A program made the translations under genes and the position numbers. DNA of 64,000 nt from AC-32 sp038237925. Lineage in GTDB: Bacteria; Actinomycetota; Thermoleophilia; Gaiellales; Gaiellaceae. The DNA is taken from contig JBBRYF010000005.1 of assembly GCA_038237925.1 (NCBI GenBank), positions 62,001-126,000 of the forward strand. The letters are read 5' to 3'. This document shows positions 1-8,280 of the stretch, in pieces (positions within the stretch are counted from its first letter, which is position 1; every line of letters starts with the position of its first letter). The notes under the pieces were generated by a model. That model had not been told where the DNA came from, ran no database searches, and saw only the letters and a list, made by a program, of their open reading frames with translations.

Positions 1-157
1 TGCTGCCGGAGGCTCTCAGCGCACGCGCGTGGCGCCGTCGAAGGTCGAGCGTTCGAGCAGCGCCAAGTAGTCAAGCCACACGGGGGATCAGCGGCCGGCT
101 GTAACGGGGAGAGCCACGACCGGCAGGTGCGGAAGGCCGCGTCCAGTCGGTCTCTCC

Positions 158-1225
158 TCATCGTTCCTCCTCTCGCATCTCCTCTGACTTCGCGTCGAAC
201 GCATCCAGCGCACCGCGCCCGCGCTCGATCGCGTCAGGGAGCATGTGGCCGTAGGTCTTCTCGATCTGCAGCACGCTCGTTCCCGCCATCCGCGCGATCT
301 CGAAGGTGGCGATCCCGGCCGCGATGCACTCGCTGATGAAGGTGTGCCTGAGTGCGTAGGGCTTGCGGTACGGGATCCCGGCGGCCGTCAGGGCGGGCTT
401 CCACTCATCGCGGCGCCAGTTGTGCAGGTTCAGGTGCCCACCGCGGAGGCCCGCGAACAGGAGCGGCGTGTCGATTCTGACCGGTAGCGCCTCGATCGCC
501 TCGAGCACGCGAGCACGTAGAGGTACGACGCGGGGCACGCTGCCCGGCGTCTTGCCGCGCTCGTGCACGGCGCCGCCGACGTAGACGCGCCGGACGTGCA
601 GGATCCGCTTGGCCTTGTCGACGTCGCGCCGCTCGAGCGCGAGCCACTCCTCCGGCCGCAGCCCGGTGCCGGCCGCAATCACCGGCAGCGGCGAGCCGAG
701 CTCCACGGCGATCGCGTCGATCTCCTCGGCGCTGAAGATCTCAACGGGCGCCCGCCGCGGCTCCGGGTTCTCGATCTTGCGGGCCGCGTTCTCGGCGACG
801 TAGCCGCACTCGACCGCGTAGTTCAAGACCTGGCGGAACGCCTTCACCGCCAGCCAACGCGTGCCGGGCGAGAGGCGCTTCGGCCACGCCTTCAGCTCCG
901 AGACGGGCAGGCAGTCGATCCGCTTGTCGCCGAACTTGGCGGTGACGTGCTTCAGGCTCGCGGTCAGGATGGCGACGCTGTTCGGCTCGCGGTCGTACTG
1001 TTGGAGGAACTCGTCGACGAGCTCCTGCACCGTCAGCTCGCGGCGAGCGAGCGGTCCAAGCCGAACCTCGTCGAGCTTCCGTTCGAGCGCGGCCGAGGCC
1101 TCGCGCTTCGTCCGCCAGCCCGCGACCTCGTGGCGCTGTCCGTCGACCTCGTAGTACCTGTACGCCCAGGAGCGGCCAGAGCGGCGGAAGACCTGGCCGC
1201 GCTGGAGACTAGGCATCCCGGGCAT
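158..1225 (-). CDS. int: Tyrosine recombinase / phage-type integrase
   Basis: A 355-residue site-specific recombinase that would integrate and excise the element it belongs to. The N-terminal part (about residues 1-150) looks like the arm-binding and SAM-like core-binding domains, with RYYEVDGQRHEVAGW near residue 25. The catalytic domain follows: Arg in AGTGLRPEEW, a Lys in the HERGKTPG hairpin, Arg in YALRHTF and the nucleophile Tyr in EKTYGHML. The first His of the HxxR box is Tyr and the second His (usually GH) is Thr in AGTSVLQIEKTY; both changes are, from memory, common in actinobacterial integrases. Its start overlaps the small gene upstream by 17 bp, so it is the last gene of a three-gene operon. 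It lies at the end of the element farthest from tRNA-Pro. Confidence 0.93.
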   Translation of the reverse strand: MPGMPSLQRGQVFRRSGRSWAYRYYEVDGQRHEVAGWRTKREASAALERKLDEVRLGPLARRELTVQELVDEFLQQYDREPNSVAILTASLKHVTAKFGDKRIDCLPVSELKAWPKRLSPGTRWLAVKAFRQVLNYAVECGYVAENAARKIENPEPRRAPVEIFSAEEIDAIAVELGSPLPVIAAGTGLRPEEWLALERRDVDKAKRILHVRRVYVGGAVHERGKTPGSVPRVVPLRARVLEAIEALPVRIDTPLLFAGLRGGHLNLHNWRRDEWKPALTAAGIPYRKPYALRHTFISECIAAGIATFEIARMAGTSVLQIEKTYGHMLPDAIERGRGALDAFDAKSEEMREEER

Positions 1226-1442
1226 CTCCAGTCAGGTACTCCTCGACGTCTTTGAGCGTGAAGTTAGGCCGCCCGGTGCCCTCAGCACCCGCCACGACGA
1301 CGTTGGTCGCTTGGCTGATCAGCATGTACATGCCGTAGTCGAGTGCGCGAGGGTCACGTCGGCCGGACTTCTTGAGCCTGAGTCCCTGTCGATCCGCCAT
1401 CCGGCGCAGGCGGTTCTCGCGGATCTTCTCGGTGTCAGTCAT
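1209..1442 (-). CDS. Small conserved-type hypothetical protein of the integrative element
   Basis: A 77-residue basic protein of unknown function between the excisionase-type gene and the integrase. It begins with a charged helical segment (ENRLRRMADRQGLRLKKSGRRD) and ends with a short acidic helix (FTLKDVEEYLTG). I recall similar small proteins beside actinobacterial integrases, but cannot name a family. The start overlaps the stop of the HTH gene as ATGA and the end runs 17 bp into the integrase gene, so all three are probably translated from one mRNA. It may help recombination directionality, but nothing in the sequence proves that. Confidence 0.7.
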   Translation of the reverse strand: MTDTEKIRENRLRRMADRQGLRLKKSGRRDPRALDYGMYMLISQATNVVVAGAEGTGRPNFTLKDVEEYLTGDARDA

Positions 1443-1663
1443 GGTGTCTCCTCCCTAGTGCTGGCAGTGATGCTGGAGACTGTACCATAAGGGATGCTGG
1501 AAGGCTGCCGACCGAGCGCGAGGATCTCATCGAGGTCGAAGCGCACCGCCCGGCCGAACTTGAAGCCTGGCAGCTCGCCGCGCTCCCACTTGTCGAGCAC
1601 GGTCGCCGGCTTGAGGCCGAGATAGTCGGCGAGCTCGCGGGCTGTCAGGAGGCGTTCCCTCAC
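1439..1663 (-). CDS. Excisionase-family helix-turn-helix DNA-binding protein
   Basis: A 74-residue protein with a winged-helix/MerR-like HTH of the excisionase (AlpA/Xis) type: LLTARELADYLGLKPATVLDKWERG, then the wing FKFGRAVRFDLDEILA. Such proteins bind element DNA and steer integrase toward excision, or act as repressors. The GTG start is chosen because the HTH begins four residues in and a -10-like TATTGT lies 18 nt upstream. It is the first gene of the operon ending in the integrase. The iteron-like repeats just upstream are its most obvious candidate binding sites. Confidence 0.85.
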   Translation of the reverse strand: MRERLLTARELADYLGLKPATVLDKWERGELPGFKFGRAVRFDLDEILALGRQPSSIPYGTVSSITASTREETP

Positions 1664-1675
1664 CGAGCAGGCCCT

Positions 1676-1681
1676 ACAATA
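1676..1681 (-). promoter_or_regulatory. -10 element for the xis-integrase operon
   Basis: On the minus strand TATTGT sits 18 nt before the GTG of the excisionase-type gene and fits the TANNNT -10 pattern seen elsewhere in the window. The iteron cluster begins about 10 bp upstream, so a protein bound there could control this promoter. Confidence 0.45.
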
Positions 1682-1690
1682 GAAATGACC

Positions 1691-1777
1691 GCGTGTATCG
1701 CGTGTATCCGCTCAACCATGCCGGTTTGCGGGCCATCATGATCGCGTGTACGCCGCGGCCATACACGCGATACACGC
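1691..1777. repeat. Iteron-like cluster of GCGTGTAT repeats
   Basis: Five copies of GCGTGTA(T/C) in 87 bp: two in tandem at 1691-1708 as 9-mers GCGTGTATC, one at 1744-1751, and two inverted at 1761-1777. The outer pairs form an 18-bp inverted repeat. The cluster fills the gap between the end of the helicase gene and the start of the excisionase-type gene. Such arrays serve as replication origins (iterons) or as multiple operators for Xis or repressor proteins. With a P4-type helicase next to it, an origin is plausible. Confidence 0.6.
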
Positions 1778-1796
1778 GATCCCGTCCAATGTGGGC

Positions 1797-3206
1797 TCAA
1801 CTCGTCGCTCCGTCCTTCATGCCAACGCCGAAATAGACGCGTACGCGGTCCTCGTGCGGCCCGATCTGACCAACCCGCAGACCCGGCACGGCCGCCCGCA
1901 GGTCGCGTCCGAACACCTGCTTCGTGCTCTTTACATGCCCGTTGTCCTCGTCCCAGCCGCGGTAGGCGGCGTAGAGCACGTCGACCGCAACCTCGTGATC
2001 GCCGCGCACACAACGGTCGCGCACGAAGGCGGCGACGGGGCTCGCAAGATCCTGTAGTGCGACCATCGCCTCATCTGCGCCCGGCGTGCGGGTGAAGCGG
2101 TCTTGCACGGCGAGGCGCTCAAGCCCGTCGAGCGCCCAGTTGAGGATTCCGGGCAGCTCCTGGCGCAGCTCGTCCTCGAGGTGGTGATCTTCGCGACCGA
2201 GCCACGACTGGTTGAGCAGCAGCGGGACGAAGCGGCCGGCGATCGCCATGCTCGCATCGCCGAGCTGCGGCAACTCGTTCGAGCAGAGCATCAGCCGCGT
2301 CGGCAGCTTGCCTGACCACTGCTCGCGGTACTTGCGGTTCACCGTCAGGGTGTCTTCACCGGAGACCGAAAGCAGGCGCTCAACGACGACGTGCGCTCCG
2401 CGGCCGTTCAGGCGCGCGTCGGAGACGACGGCCAGCGTCTTGCCGAGCAGTGGCGCCAGCCCGAAGTCGCCGTTCAGACTGGAGAGCGTCGGGCCCGCGA
2501 CGTTCTCGGTGCCGACGAGCGCGCCCAGGATGCGGGAAATGACGCCCTTGCCAGCTCGCGTCGGCCCGACGAGTAGCAGGATCTTGTGCAGGTCGAGCCG
2601 ACCGCTGACGACGTATCCGAACCACTCCTGCAGCGCCGCCTGCGAGGCCGCATCTCCGGGCCAGAGCGTCTCGAGGAACTCCACCCAGCGCGCGGGGCCG
2701 GGCGCGTTCTCGGCGTACTCGAAGGGGACGCTCGTCCCGTTCAAGAACCAGGGCGTATGCGGGATCAGCGCACGGCGACCCACTTCGAGCAGTCCGTTCG
2801 CGCAGGAGACGAGCAGTCCGTCGTAGTCGCGCTCGTCGAGCCAGCTCGGCATCGCGACGTCCTCCGGTAGATGGACGCCGGCGGCGAGCGCGTCGAGCAA
2901 GTCGCCGATCCTGTGCCTGTTCGGCGCCCACGGCTTCGGCTCGTCCTTCCCGTCGAAGTAGTGGGCGTGCTCCGTGAAGCGGTACGTCTCCGCTGCCATC
3001 GCCCGCTGCTCGACCTCGACCCAGCGCGGGCCGCACCACTGCCACCAGCCACCGCGCCAGTGCCGCAGCGTCGGTGCACCCTCCCGGCTATAGCGCTCCT
3101 CGATCAGGACGCGCGCGACATCCATCGGCGTGCTCGGCGCCGGTAGTTCGCGCGAGGTCGGCTCGTCGAGGGCCTCCGTGAGGTGGAGGAAGGGCTTCTC
3201 GCTCAT
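1797..3206 (-). CDS. P4/D5-type phage-plasmid helicase (SF3, primase C-terminal family)
   Basis: A 469-residue replication protein of the phage/plasmid primase P4 family. Residues about 25-200 match the D5_N type region. An SF3 helicase follows: Walker A GPTRAGKG (about 214-221), Walker B region TLAVVSDAR (about 257-265), motif C Asn in MLCSNELP (about 310) and the Arg of AGRF (about 325). It would unwind element DNA at the origin. The polymerase part of a classical P4 alpha protein is absent; the separate zinc-finger gene upstream, overlapping as ATGA, probably supplies priming or DNA binding. The helicase stop lies next to the iteron cluster. Confidence 0.88.
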   Translation of the reverse strand: MSEKPFLHLTEALDEPTSRELPAPSTPMDVARVLIEERYSREGAPTLRHWRGGWWQWCGPRWVEVEQRAMAAETYRFTEHAHYFDGKDEPKPWAPNRHRIGDLLDALAAGVHLPEDVAMPSWLDERDYDGLLVSCANGLLEVGRRALIPHTPWFLNGTSVPFEYAENAPGPARWVEFLETLWPGDAASQAALQEWFGYVVSGRLDLHKILLLVGPTRAGKGVISRILGALVGTENVAGPTLSSLNGDFGLAPLLGKTLAVVSDARLNGRGAHVVVERLLSVSGEDTLTVNRKYREQWSGKLPTRLMLCSNELPQLGDASMAIAGRFVPLLLNQSWLGREDHHLEDELRQELPGILNWALDGLERLAVQDRFTRTPGADEAMVALQDLASPVAAFVRDRCVRGDHEVAVDVLYAAYRGWDEDNGHVKSTKQVFGRDLRAAVPGLRVGQIGPHEDRVRVYFGVGMKDGATS

Positions 3207-3751
3207 GGCTTCTCCTTGTCGAGGGCGCCGAGCAGCGCCTGCACGTACTGGTCCGAGCTGCAGCCGAGTGGGCAGTCGAGCTCGACACGTCCGCGGTCAT
3301 CGTGGAATCCGTTTGCGAGGACGTGAACACGCGAGCGCACGTGGAGCCACGCACCCCGCGAGGCGCAGTAGGGGCAGTCGCTCGCGAGCATCAGCCGCCA
3401 CGGCTCCTCGAGCCGCTCGAGCGCGTAGAGCACGTTGGCGGCGATGTGGGCCGGGCCGGTGAAGTCGGAACGGCGGACGGGTCGGCTCGGAAGCCGTCGT
3501 GCACGGTGGTGCCCGTCGGGAAAGAGATCGGCCACACTCAAGCCGAGCGCCGCCGTGATTGCCTCGGCTTCGCACTGATGGGCGAAGCACCAGACCACAG
3601 CGCGCCCATCGGCGCCGATCGCGACGTGGAGCGCGTCTCGGTTCTCGCCGTTGTGGGCAGGGCATCGTGCGCGGAAGTCGTGCGCCTTGCCCTTCGGCCG
3701 GCAGCCGCGCGCCTCGAGCGCGTCCCAGAGGGTGCGCAGCGGATCGTTCAC
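3203..3751 (-). CDS. Zinc-finger primase-like protein
   Basis: A 182-residue protein with a CHC2-like zinc-binding start: RARCPAHNG ... VVWCFAHQCEAEAI, the pattern by which DnaG-type primases recognise single-stranded DNA. A second Cys set lies C-terminally (SDCPYCASRGAW and LDCPLGCSSDQY), which could be another zinc ribbon. No catalytic TOPRIM motif is visible, so this may be only the DNA-binding half of a split primase-helicase. The GTG start is set by its 4-bp overlap (GTGA) with the stop of the 69-residue gene upstream. It ends in an ATGA overlap with the helicase gene, so the two are translationally coupled. Confidence 0.72.
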   Translation of the reverse strand: MNDPLRTLWDALEARGCRPKGKAHDFRARCPAHNGENRDALHVAIGADGRAVVWCFAHQCEAEAITAALGLSVADLFPDGHHRARRLPSRPVRRSDFTGPAHIAANVLYALERLEEPWRLMLASDCPYCASRGAWLHVRSRVHVLANGFHDDRGRVELDCPLGCSSDQYVQALLGALDKEKP

Positions 3752-3957
3752 GCTCCCTGCTCCTCCTCGAGCAGTTCGGCCACGAGGTCCCGCAGACGCT
3801 CGAGCACGTCCGAGCGCGCGAGCCAGAGCCGGAGCCGACGCTCGTCCTCGAACGAGCGGGCGACGATGTACGCGCGCCCGGGTTGCTCCAGCCGGAGCGT
3901 CACGACGAGCTCGGGCGAGGTGCTGGTGGAGGTCGCGGATGGGAGCCAAGAACTCAC
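3748..3957 (-). CDS. Small hypothetical protein of the element
   Basis: A 69-residue protein that I do not recognise. It has a short beta-like N-terminal part (ELVVTLRLEQPGRAYIVA) followed by two acidic amphipathic helices ending LVAELLEEEQGA. It overlaps the upstream gene (ATGA at 3954-3957) and the downstream primase-like gene (GTGA at 3748-3751), which supports it as a real coupled gene. Confidence 0.6.
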   Translation of the reverse strand: MSSWLPSATSTSTSPELVVTLRLEQPGRAYIVARSFEDERRLRLWLARSDVLERLRDLVAELLEEEQGA

Positions 3958-4529
3958 CGGAACCTCCGGCGAGCGCGGCGGACTACATCATCGTGAGGTT
4001 CTGGGTCGGGATCGCCGCGGCTGCCCGACGTGCGAGCAACGCGACGCGTGCGACGCTCGCGCGGTCTCGCGACGACCATCGCTGGCGCGGGCAAATCCGG
4101 CAGGAGCCTAATTATCTCCACCCATGAGCCGACCGACCCGTCCAGCCACACCGGCGCTAATGCGTCGTTGTTGAATAGCTGCTCGCGCAGTCCGGGGGAT
4201 AGTCGCTCGACTGCAGCGGTCAGCCGCCTCTCGAGCCTCTCTTGAGCGGAGCTCTTCGCATCGTCTTCGATCAGATCCTGATCGATTGCCACCGCGAGGC
4301 GCATGTCGGCCTCGTTCAGCTTGATGATCTCCTCGCAGGCGGCGCGCTCCTCCGGGTCACTCGGCAGGCGTCCGAACGACCGCACGACTCGGCGCCGGAT
4401 CGCACTCTCGCTCAGTCCAAGAAGATCGGGTTCGCAGCCCAGGTTGACGAAGTGTCGTGCCCGTTGGATCTCGGACTCCGTCGCGCCGTGAGATCGCGGC
4501 GAGCCTACGCGCTTGAGGCCGGCGTCCAC
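3954..4529 (-). CDS. Hypothetical protein of the element, possibly frameshifted at the N-terminus
   Basis: A 191-residue ORF of no recognised family. Residues about 20-150 look like real helical protein (GATESEIQRARHFVNLG, LPSDPEERAACEEIIKLNEADM, LSPGLREQLFNNDALAPVWL). The last 40 residues are Arg-rich and resemble out-of-frame sequence. The start is uncertain. A -10-like TAGCAT lies on the minus strand about 60 nt upstream of the GTG, with an ATG 13 nt after it that opens a 24-codon frame ending just inside this gene. One missing base would join the two frames. It is the first gene of the replication operon. Confidence 0.5.
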   Translation of the reverse strand: MDAGLKRVGSPRSHGATESEIQRARHFVNLGCEPDLLGLSESAIRRRVVRSFGRLPSDPEERAACEEIIKLNEADMRLAVAIDQDLIEDDAKSSAQERLERRLTAAVERLSPGLREQLFNNDALAPVWLDGSVGSWVEIIRLLPDLPAPAMVVARPRERRTRRVARTSGSRGDPDPEPHDDVVRRARRRFR

Positions 4530-4968
4530 GTTGTCTGCTTCTCGTCGATGGAGGCTGCTGGCCCCCGTGAGCGGTTCATCTGGTCGATGCTAGAGACGGC
4601 GCAGGACGGCGTAGGTGCGCGCAACGACGAGCGGCCCCCGAAGAGGCCGCGACGCCGAGCAGTTTTATCGACGAGCGCAGACACGCTCAGAGGCAGGGTA
4701 CCACGCCGAGGCGGACGGCGTTGTCTAGGCAGACGACGCTTTCCGGCTGAGTCGCTGGCTCCAATCCTCTTCCAGCATGTGCGCGATGGAGCACTAACGG
4801 CGAGGAGCGCGCCGCCGCCCCTTGGGCAGGCGCTCCGCTTTAACGGACGATCTTGGAAGTCAACGCTTCAGGTAGCTGGACCGGCCCGGCCTCTACCCCT
4901 GGAAGAGTGACGTTTAGGCGCGCTACGGGCGCGTGGAGTGAACCTCCTCCATGCTGGAAAGAAGCGAA
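4530..4968. other. Element edge without a recognisable gene
   Basis: About 440 bp between the replication operon and the tRNA terminator. Both strands are open for some distance, but no frame gives a recognisable protein, and base composition is slightly less GC-rich than the flanks. The only suggestive signal is the minus-strand TAGCAT about 60 nt upstream of the replication operon. It probably contains the operon promoter and one attachment-site arm. Confidence 0.5.
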
Positions 4969-4990
4969 AAGGCCCTCTCAGCAGGGCCTT
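4969..4990 (-). terminator. Intrinsic terminator after tRNA-Pro
   Basis: A perfect 8-bp stem (AAGGCCCT / AGGGCCTT) with a 6-nt loop. On the minus strand it is followed by TTTTCGC, and it begins 8 nt beyond the tRNA 3' end. Position and orientation fit termination of the tRNA transcript. Confidence 0.75.
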
Positions 4991-4997
4991 CTTGCTA

Positions 4998-5072
4998 TCG
5001 GGGCGCCGAGATTTGAACTCGGGACCTCTTGTCCCCCAGACAAGCGCGCTAACCAGGCTGCGCCACGCCCCG
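4998..5072 (-). tRNA. tRNA-Pro (anticodon GGG)
   Basis: A complete cloverleaf. The acceptor stem is 7 bp (CGGGGCG / CGCCCCG) with discriminator A. The D-arm carries GCGCAGCCTGGTTAGCGC and the anticodon stem CTTGT/ACAAG closes the loop CTGGGGG, giving anticodon GGG. The T-arm contains GAGTTCAAATCTC. CCA is not encoded. Its 3' end faces the integrase-bearing element, the usual geometry for integration into a tRNA gene. proS, which charges tRNA-Pro, starts 2 kb away; this is probably coincidence. Confidence 0.97.
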
Positions 5073-5113
5073 TCGGGGCCGAACTCTAGCTCAGCGCCTG
5101 GTTAGCGATAAGC

Positions 5114-5149
5114 GGCATCGCAAGCGATGCCTTGGCAGGCTGCGCCAAG
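5114..5149 (-). repeat. REP-like palindrome pair next to tRNA-Pro
   Basis: The 18-bp palindrome GGCATCGCAAGCGATGCC (5114-5131) is the reverse complement of the hairpin at 63840-63857. It abuts a second inverted repeat, CTTGGC...GCCAAG (5131-5149). It lies in the gap between tRNA-Pro and the HTH gene. Two related double hairpins occur at the right end of the window. Confidence 0.6.
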
Positions 5150-5167
5150 TTGGTGGCGGGCGAAGGG

Positions 5168-5463
5168 TCAACCCAGGCGTTTGTAGAGGCGATCGATCAT
5201 TTCGGGCATTGCCTCCAGCTTCTGCGTGATCACGCGCAGGCGGTACTCGCGGAAGTGCTCCGGGGCGACGCCGAGGGCCTTCGCGAGCTGGGCAACGACC
5301 TTGTCCGACGGTACGGGACGGTTGCCGTGCACAAGGTGGTTGAGATAGCCGGCGGAGAGCTTCGTCTTGTCAGCCAGGCCGCGGTACGTGATTCCGGTCT
5401 CGGCCATCAGACGCTCCATCGTCTGCCCGAAGGGCTCCTCGCTGAACTTGCGACGACGCGCCA

Positions 5464-5464
<1 letters not shown>
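5168..5464 (-). CDS. XRE-type helix-turn-helix regulator
   Basis: A 98-residue DNA-binding protein. The HTH is canonical: TGITYRGLADKTKLSAGYLNHLVHGNRPVPSDKV with the hydrophobic core following (LAKALGVAPEHF). The C-terminal helix (VITQKLEAMPEMIDRLYKRLG) may dimerise. The GTG start is fixed by the TAGTG overlap with the proS stop, so it is translated from the long proS operon. Co-transcription with a tRNA synthetase and MEP genes gives no clear target. Confidence 0.88.
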
Positions 5465-7122
<1,658 letters not shown>

Positions 7123-7137
7123 CGTTGTCCACGCAGA

Positions 7138-8271
7138 CTATTCGAGCGGGATCAGCGAAGCTTCCGCCATCGCGAGCGCCGCGGGCTTCGCCATCTTCAG
7201 CCGCTTCGGGCGATGCATCCCCTCGGCGATCCACTCGTCGATCGCGTGGAACAGCTCGTCGACGAGGATGTCCGAGGACACCTTCTTCAGCACACGGCCG
7301 TGGGCGTAGACGAAGCCGATGTCGCGGCCGCCGGCGATGCCGAAGTCGGCATCACCCGCCTCCCCCGGCCCGTTCACCGCGCAGCCGAGCACCGCGACCT
7401 CGAAGTGCTGCGGATACTCGTGCAGGCGCTCCTCGACGACCTCGGCGAGCTGCTGGACGCCGACGTTGTCGCGGCCGCAGCTCGGGCAGGCGATCATCAC
7501 CGGGCCGCGCTCGCGCAGGCCGAGCGCCTTCAGGATCTCGAAGGCGGTCTTGATCTCCTCGACCGGATCGGCGGTCAGCGAGACGCGGAGCGTGTCGCCG
7601 ATCCCATCGGCGAGGAGCGCGCCCATCCCGACGGCACTCTTGATCGAGCCGGCGAACGGCGTTCCCGCCTCCGTCACGCCGAGATGGAGCGGGTACGGCA
7701 CCTTCGAGGAGAGCAGCCGGTAGGCGCGGATCATCGTCGGCACATGGCTCGACTTGACCGAGATCTTGAAGTCGTAGAAGCCGAGGCTCTCGAGCAGGCG
7801 GACCTCCTCGAGCGCCGCCTCGACGAGCGCCTCGGCCTGGTCGCGCTGTGCGAGCTCCGCGAGGTGCTTCGGCAGCGAGCCGGAGTTGGCGCCGATCCGC
7901 ATCGGCATCCCCGCCTTCTGCGCCGCGCGCACGACCCCGGCGACCTTCTCGGGGCCGCCGATGTTGCCCGGGTTGATCCGCACGGCCGCGACGCCCGCCT
8001 CGATCGCTCGCAGCGCGAGGCTCGCGTTGAAATGGATGTCGGCGATCACTGGGATCGGCGAGAGCCGCACGATCTTCGGGAGCGCATCGGCGTCCTCGCT
8101 CTTCGGCACCGCGACACGCACGACCTCGCAGCCGGCGGACGCGAGCGCTGCGATCTGCGCGGTCGTCGCCTCGACGTCGTGCGTCTTCGTGAGCGTCATC
8201 GACTGCACGACGACCGGCGCTCCGCCGCCGATACGCACGTTGCCTACGGTGATTGCGCGCTCGCTGGGCAC
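7138..8271 (-). CDS. ispG: 4-hydroxy-3-methylbut-2-enyl diphosphate synthase (MEP pathway)
   Basis: A 377-residue iron-sulfur enzyme that converts MEcPP to HMBPP, the penultimate step of isoprenoid synthesis. It opens with a TIM-barrel domain (VQSMTLTKTHDVEAT, VIADIHFNASLAL, RINPGNIGGPEKV). The 4Fe-4S ligands are visible: two Cys in ACPSCGRDN and one in LGCAVNGPGEA. It follows rseP by 9 bp in the same operon as dxr, so two MEP steps are co-transcribed. Confidence 0.97.
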   Translation of the reverse strand: MPSERAITVGNVRIGGGAPVVVQSMTLTKTHDVEATTAQIAALASAGCEVVRVAVPKSEDADALPKIVRLSPIPVIADIHFNASLALRAIEAGVAAVRINPGNIGGPEKVAGVVRAAQKAGMPMRIGANSGSLPKHLAELAQRDQAEALVEAALEEVRLLESLGFYDFKISVKSSHVPTMIRAYRLLSSKVPYPLHLGVTEAGTPFAGSIKSAVGMGALLADGIGDTLRVSLTADPVEEIKTAFEILKALGLRERGPVMIACPSCGRDNVGVQQLAEVVEERLHEYPQHFEVAVLGCAVNGPGEAGDADFGIAGGRDIGFVYAHGRVLKKVSSDILVDELFHAIDEWIAEGMHRPKRLKMAKPAALAMAEASLIPLE

Positions 8272-8280
8272 GCTTTGAGT

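Noticed and set aside
16..87. A 22-codon minus-strand frame ending in TGA left of the integrase.
   Set aside because: It is too short and has no recognisable similarity or start signal. It could be the tail of a disrupted gene, but that cannot be shown here.
1..157. Second attachment site (copy of the tRNA-Pro 3' end) near the integrase.
   Set aside because: No match to the tRNA 3' half was found in these bases; the site must lie outside the window, if it exists.
563..1255. Long plus-strand frame opposite the integrase.
   Set aside because: It is the shadow of the integrase reading frame in high-GC DNA.
4242..4910. A 222-codon plus-strand frame crossing the element edge.
   Set aside because: It is antisense to the 191-residue gene, lacks domain similarity and has the composition of a shadow frame.
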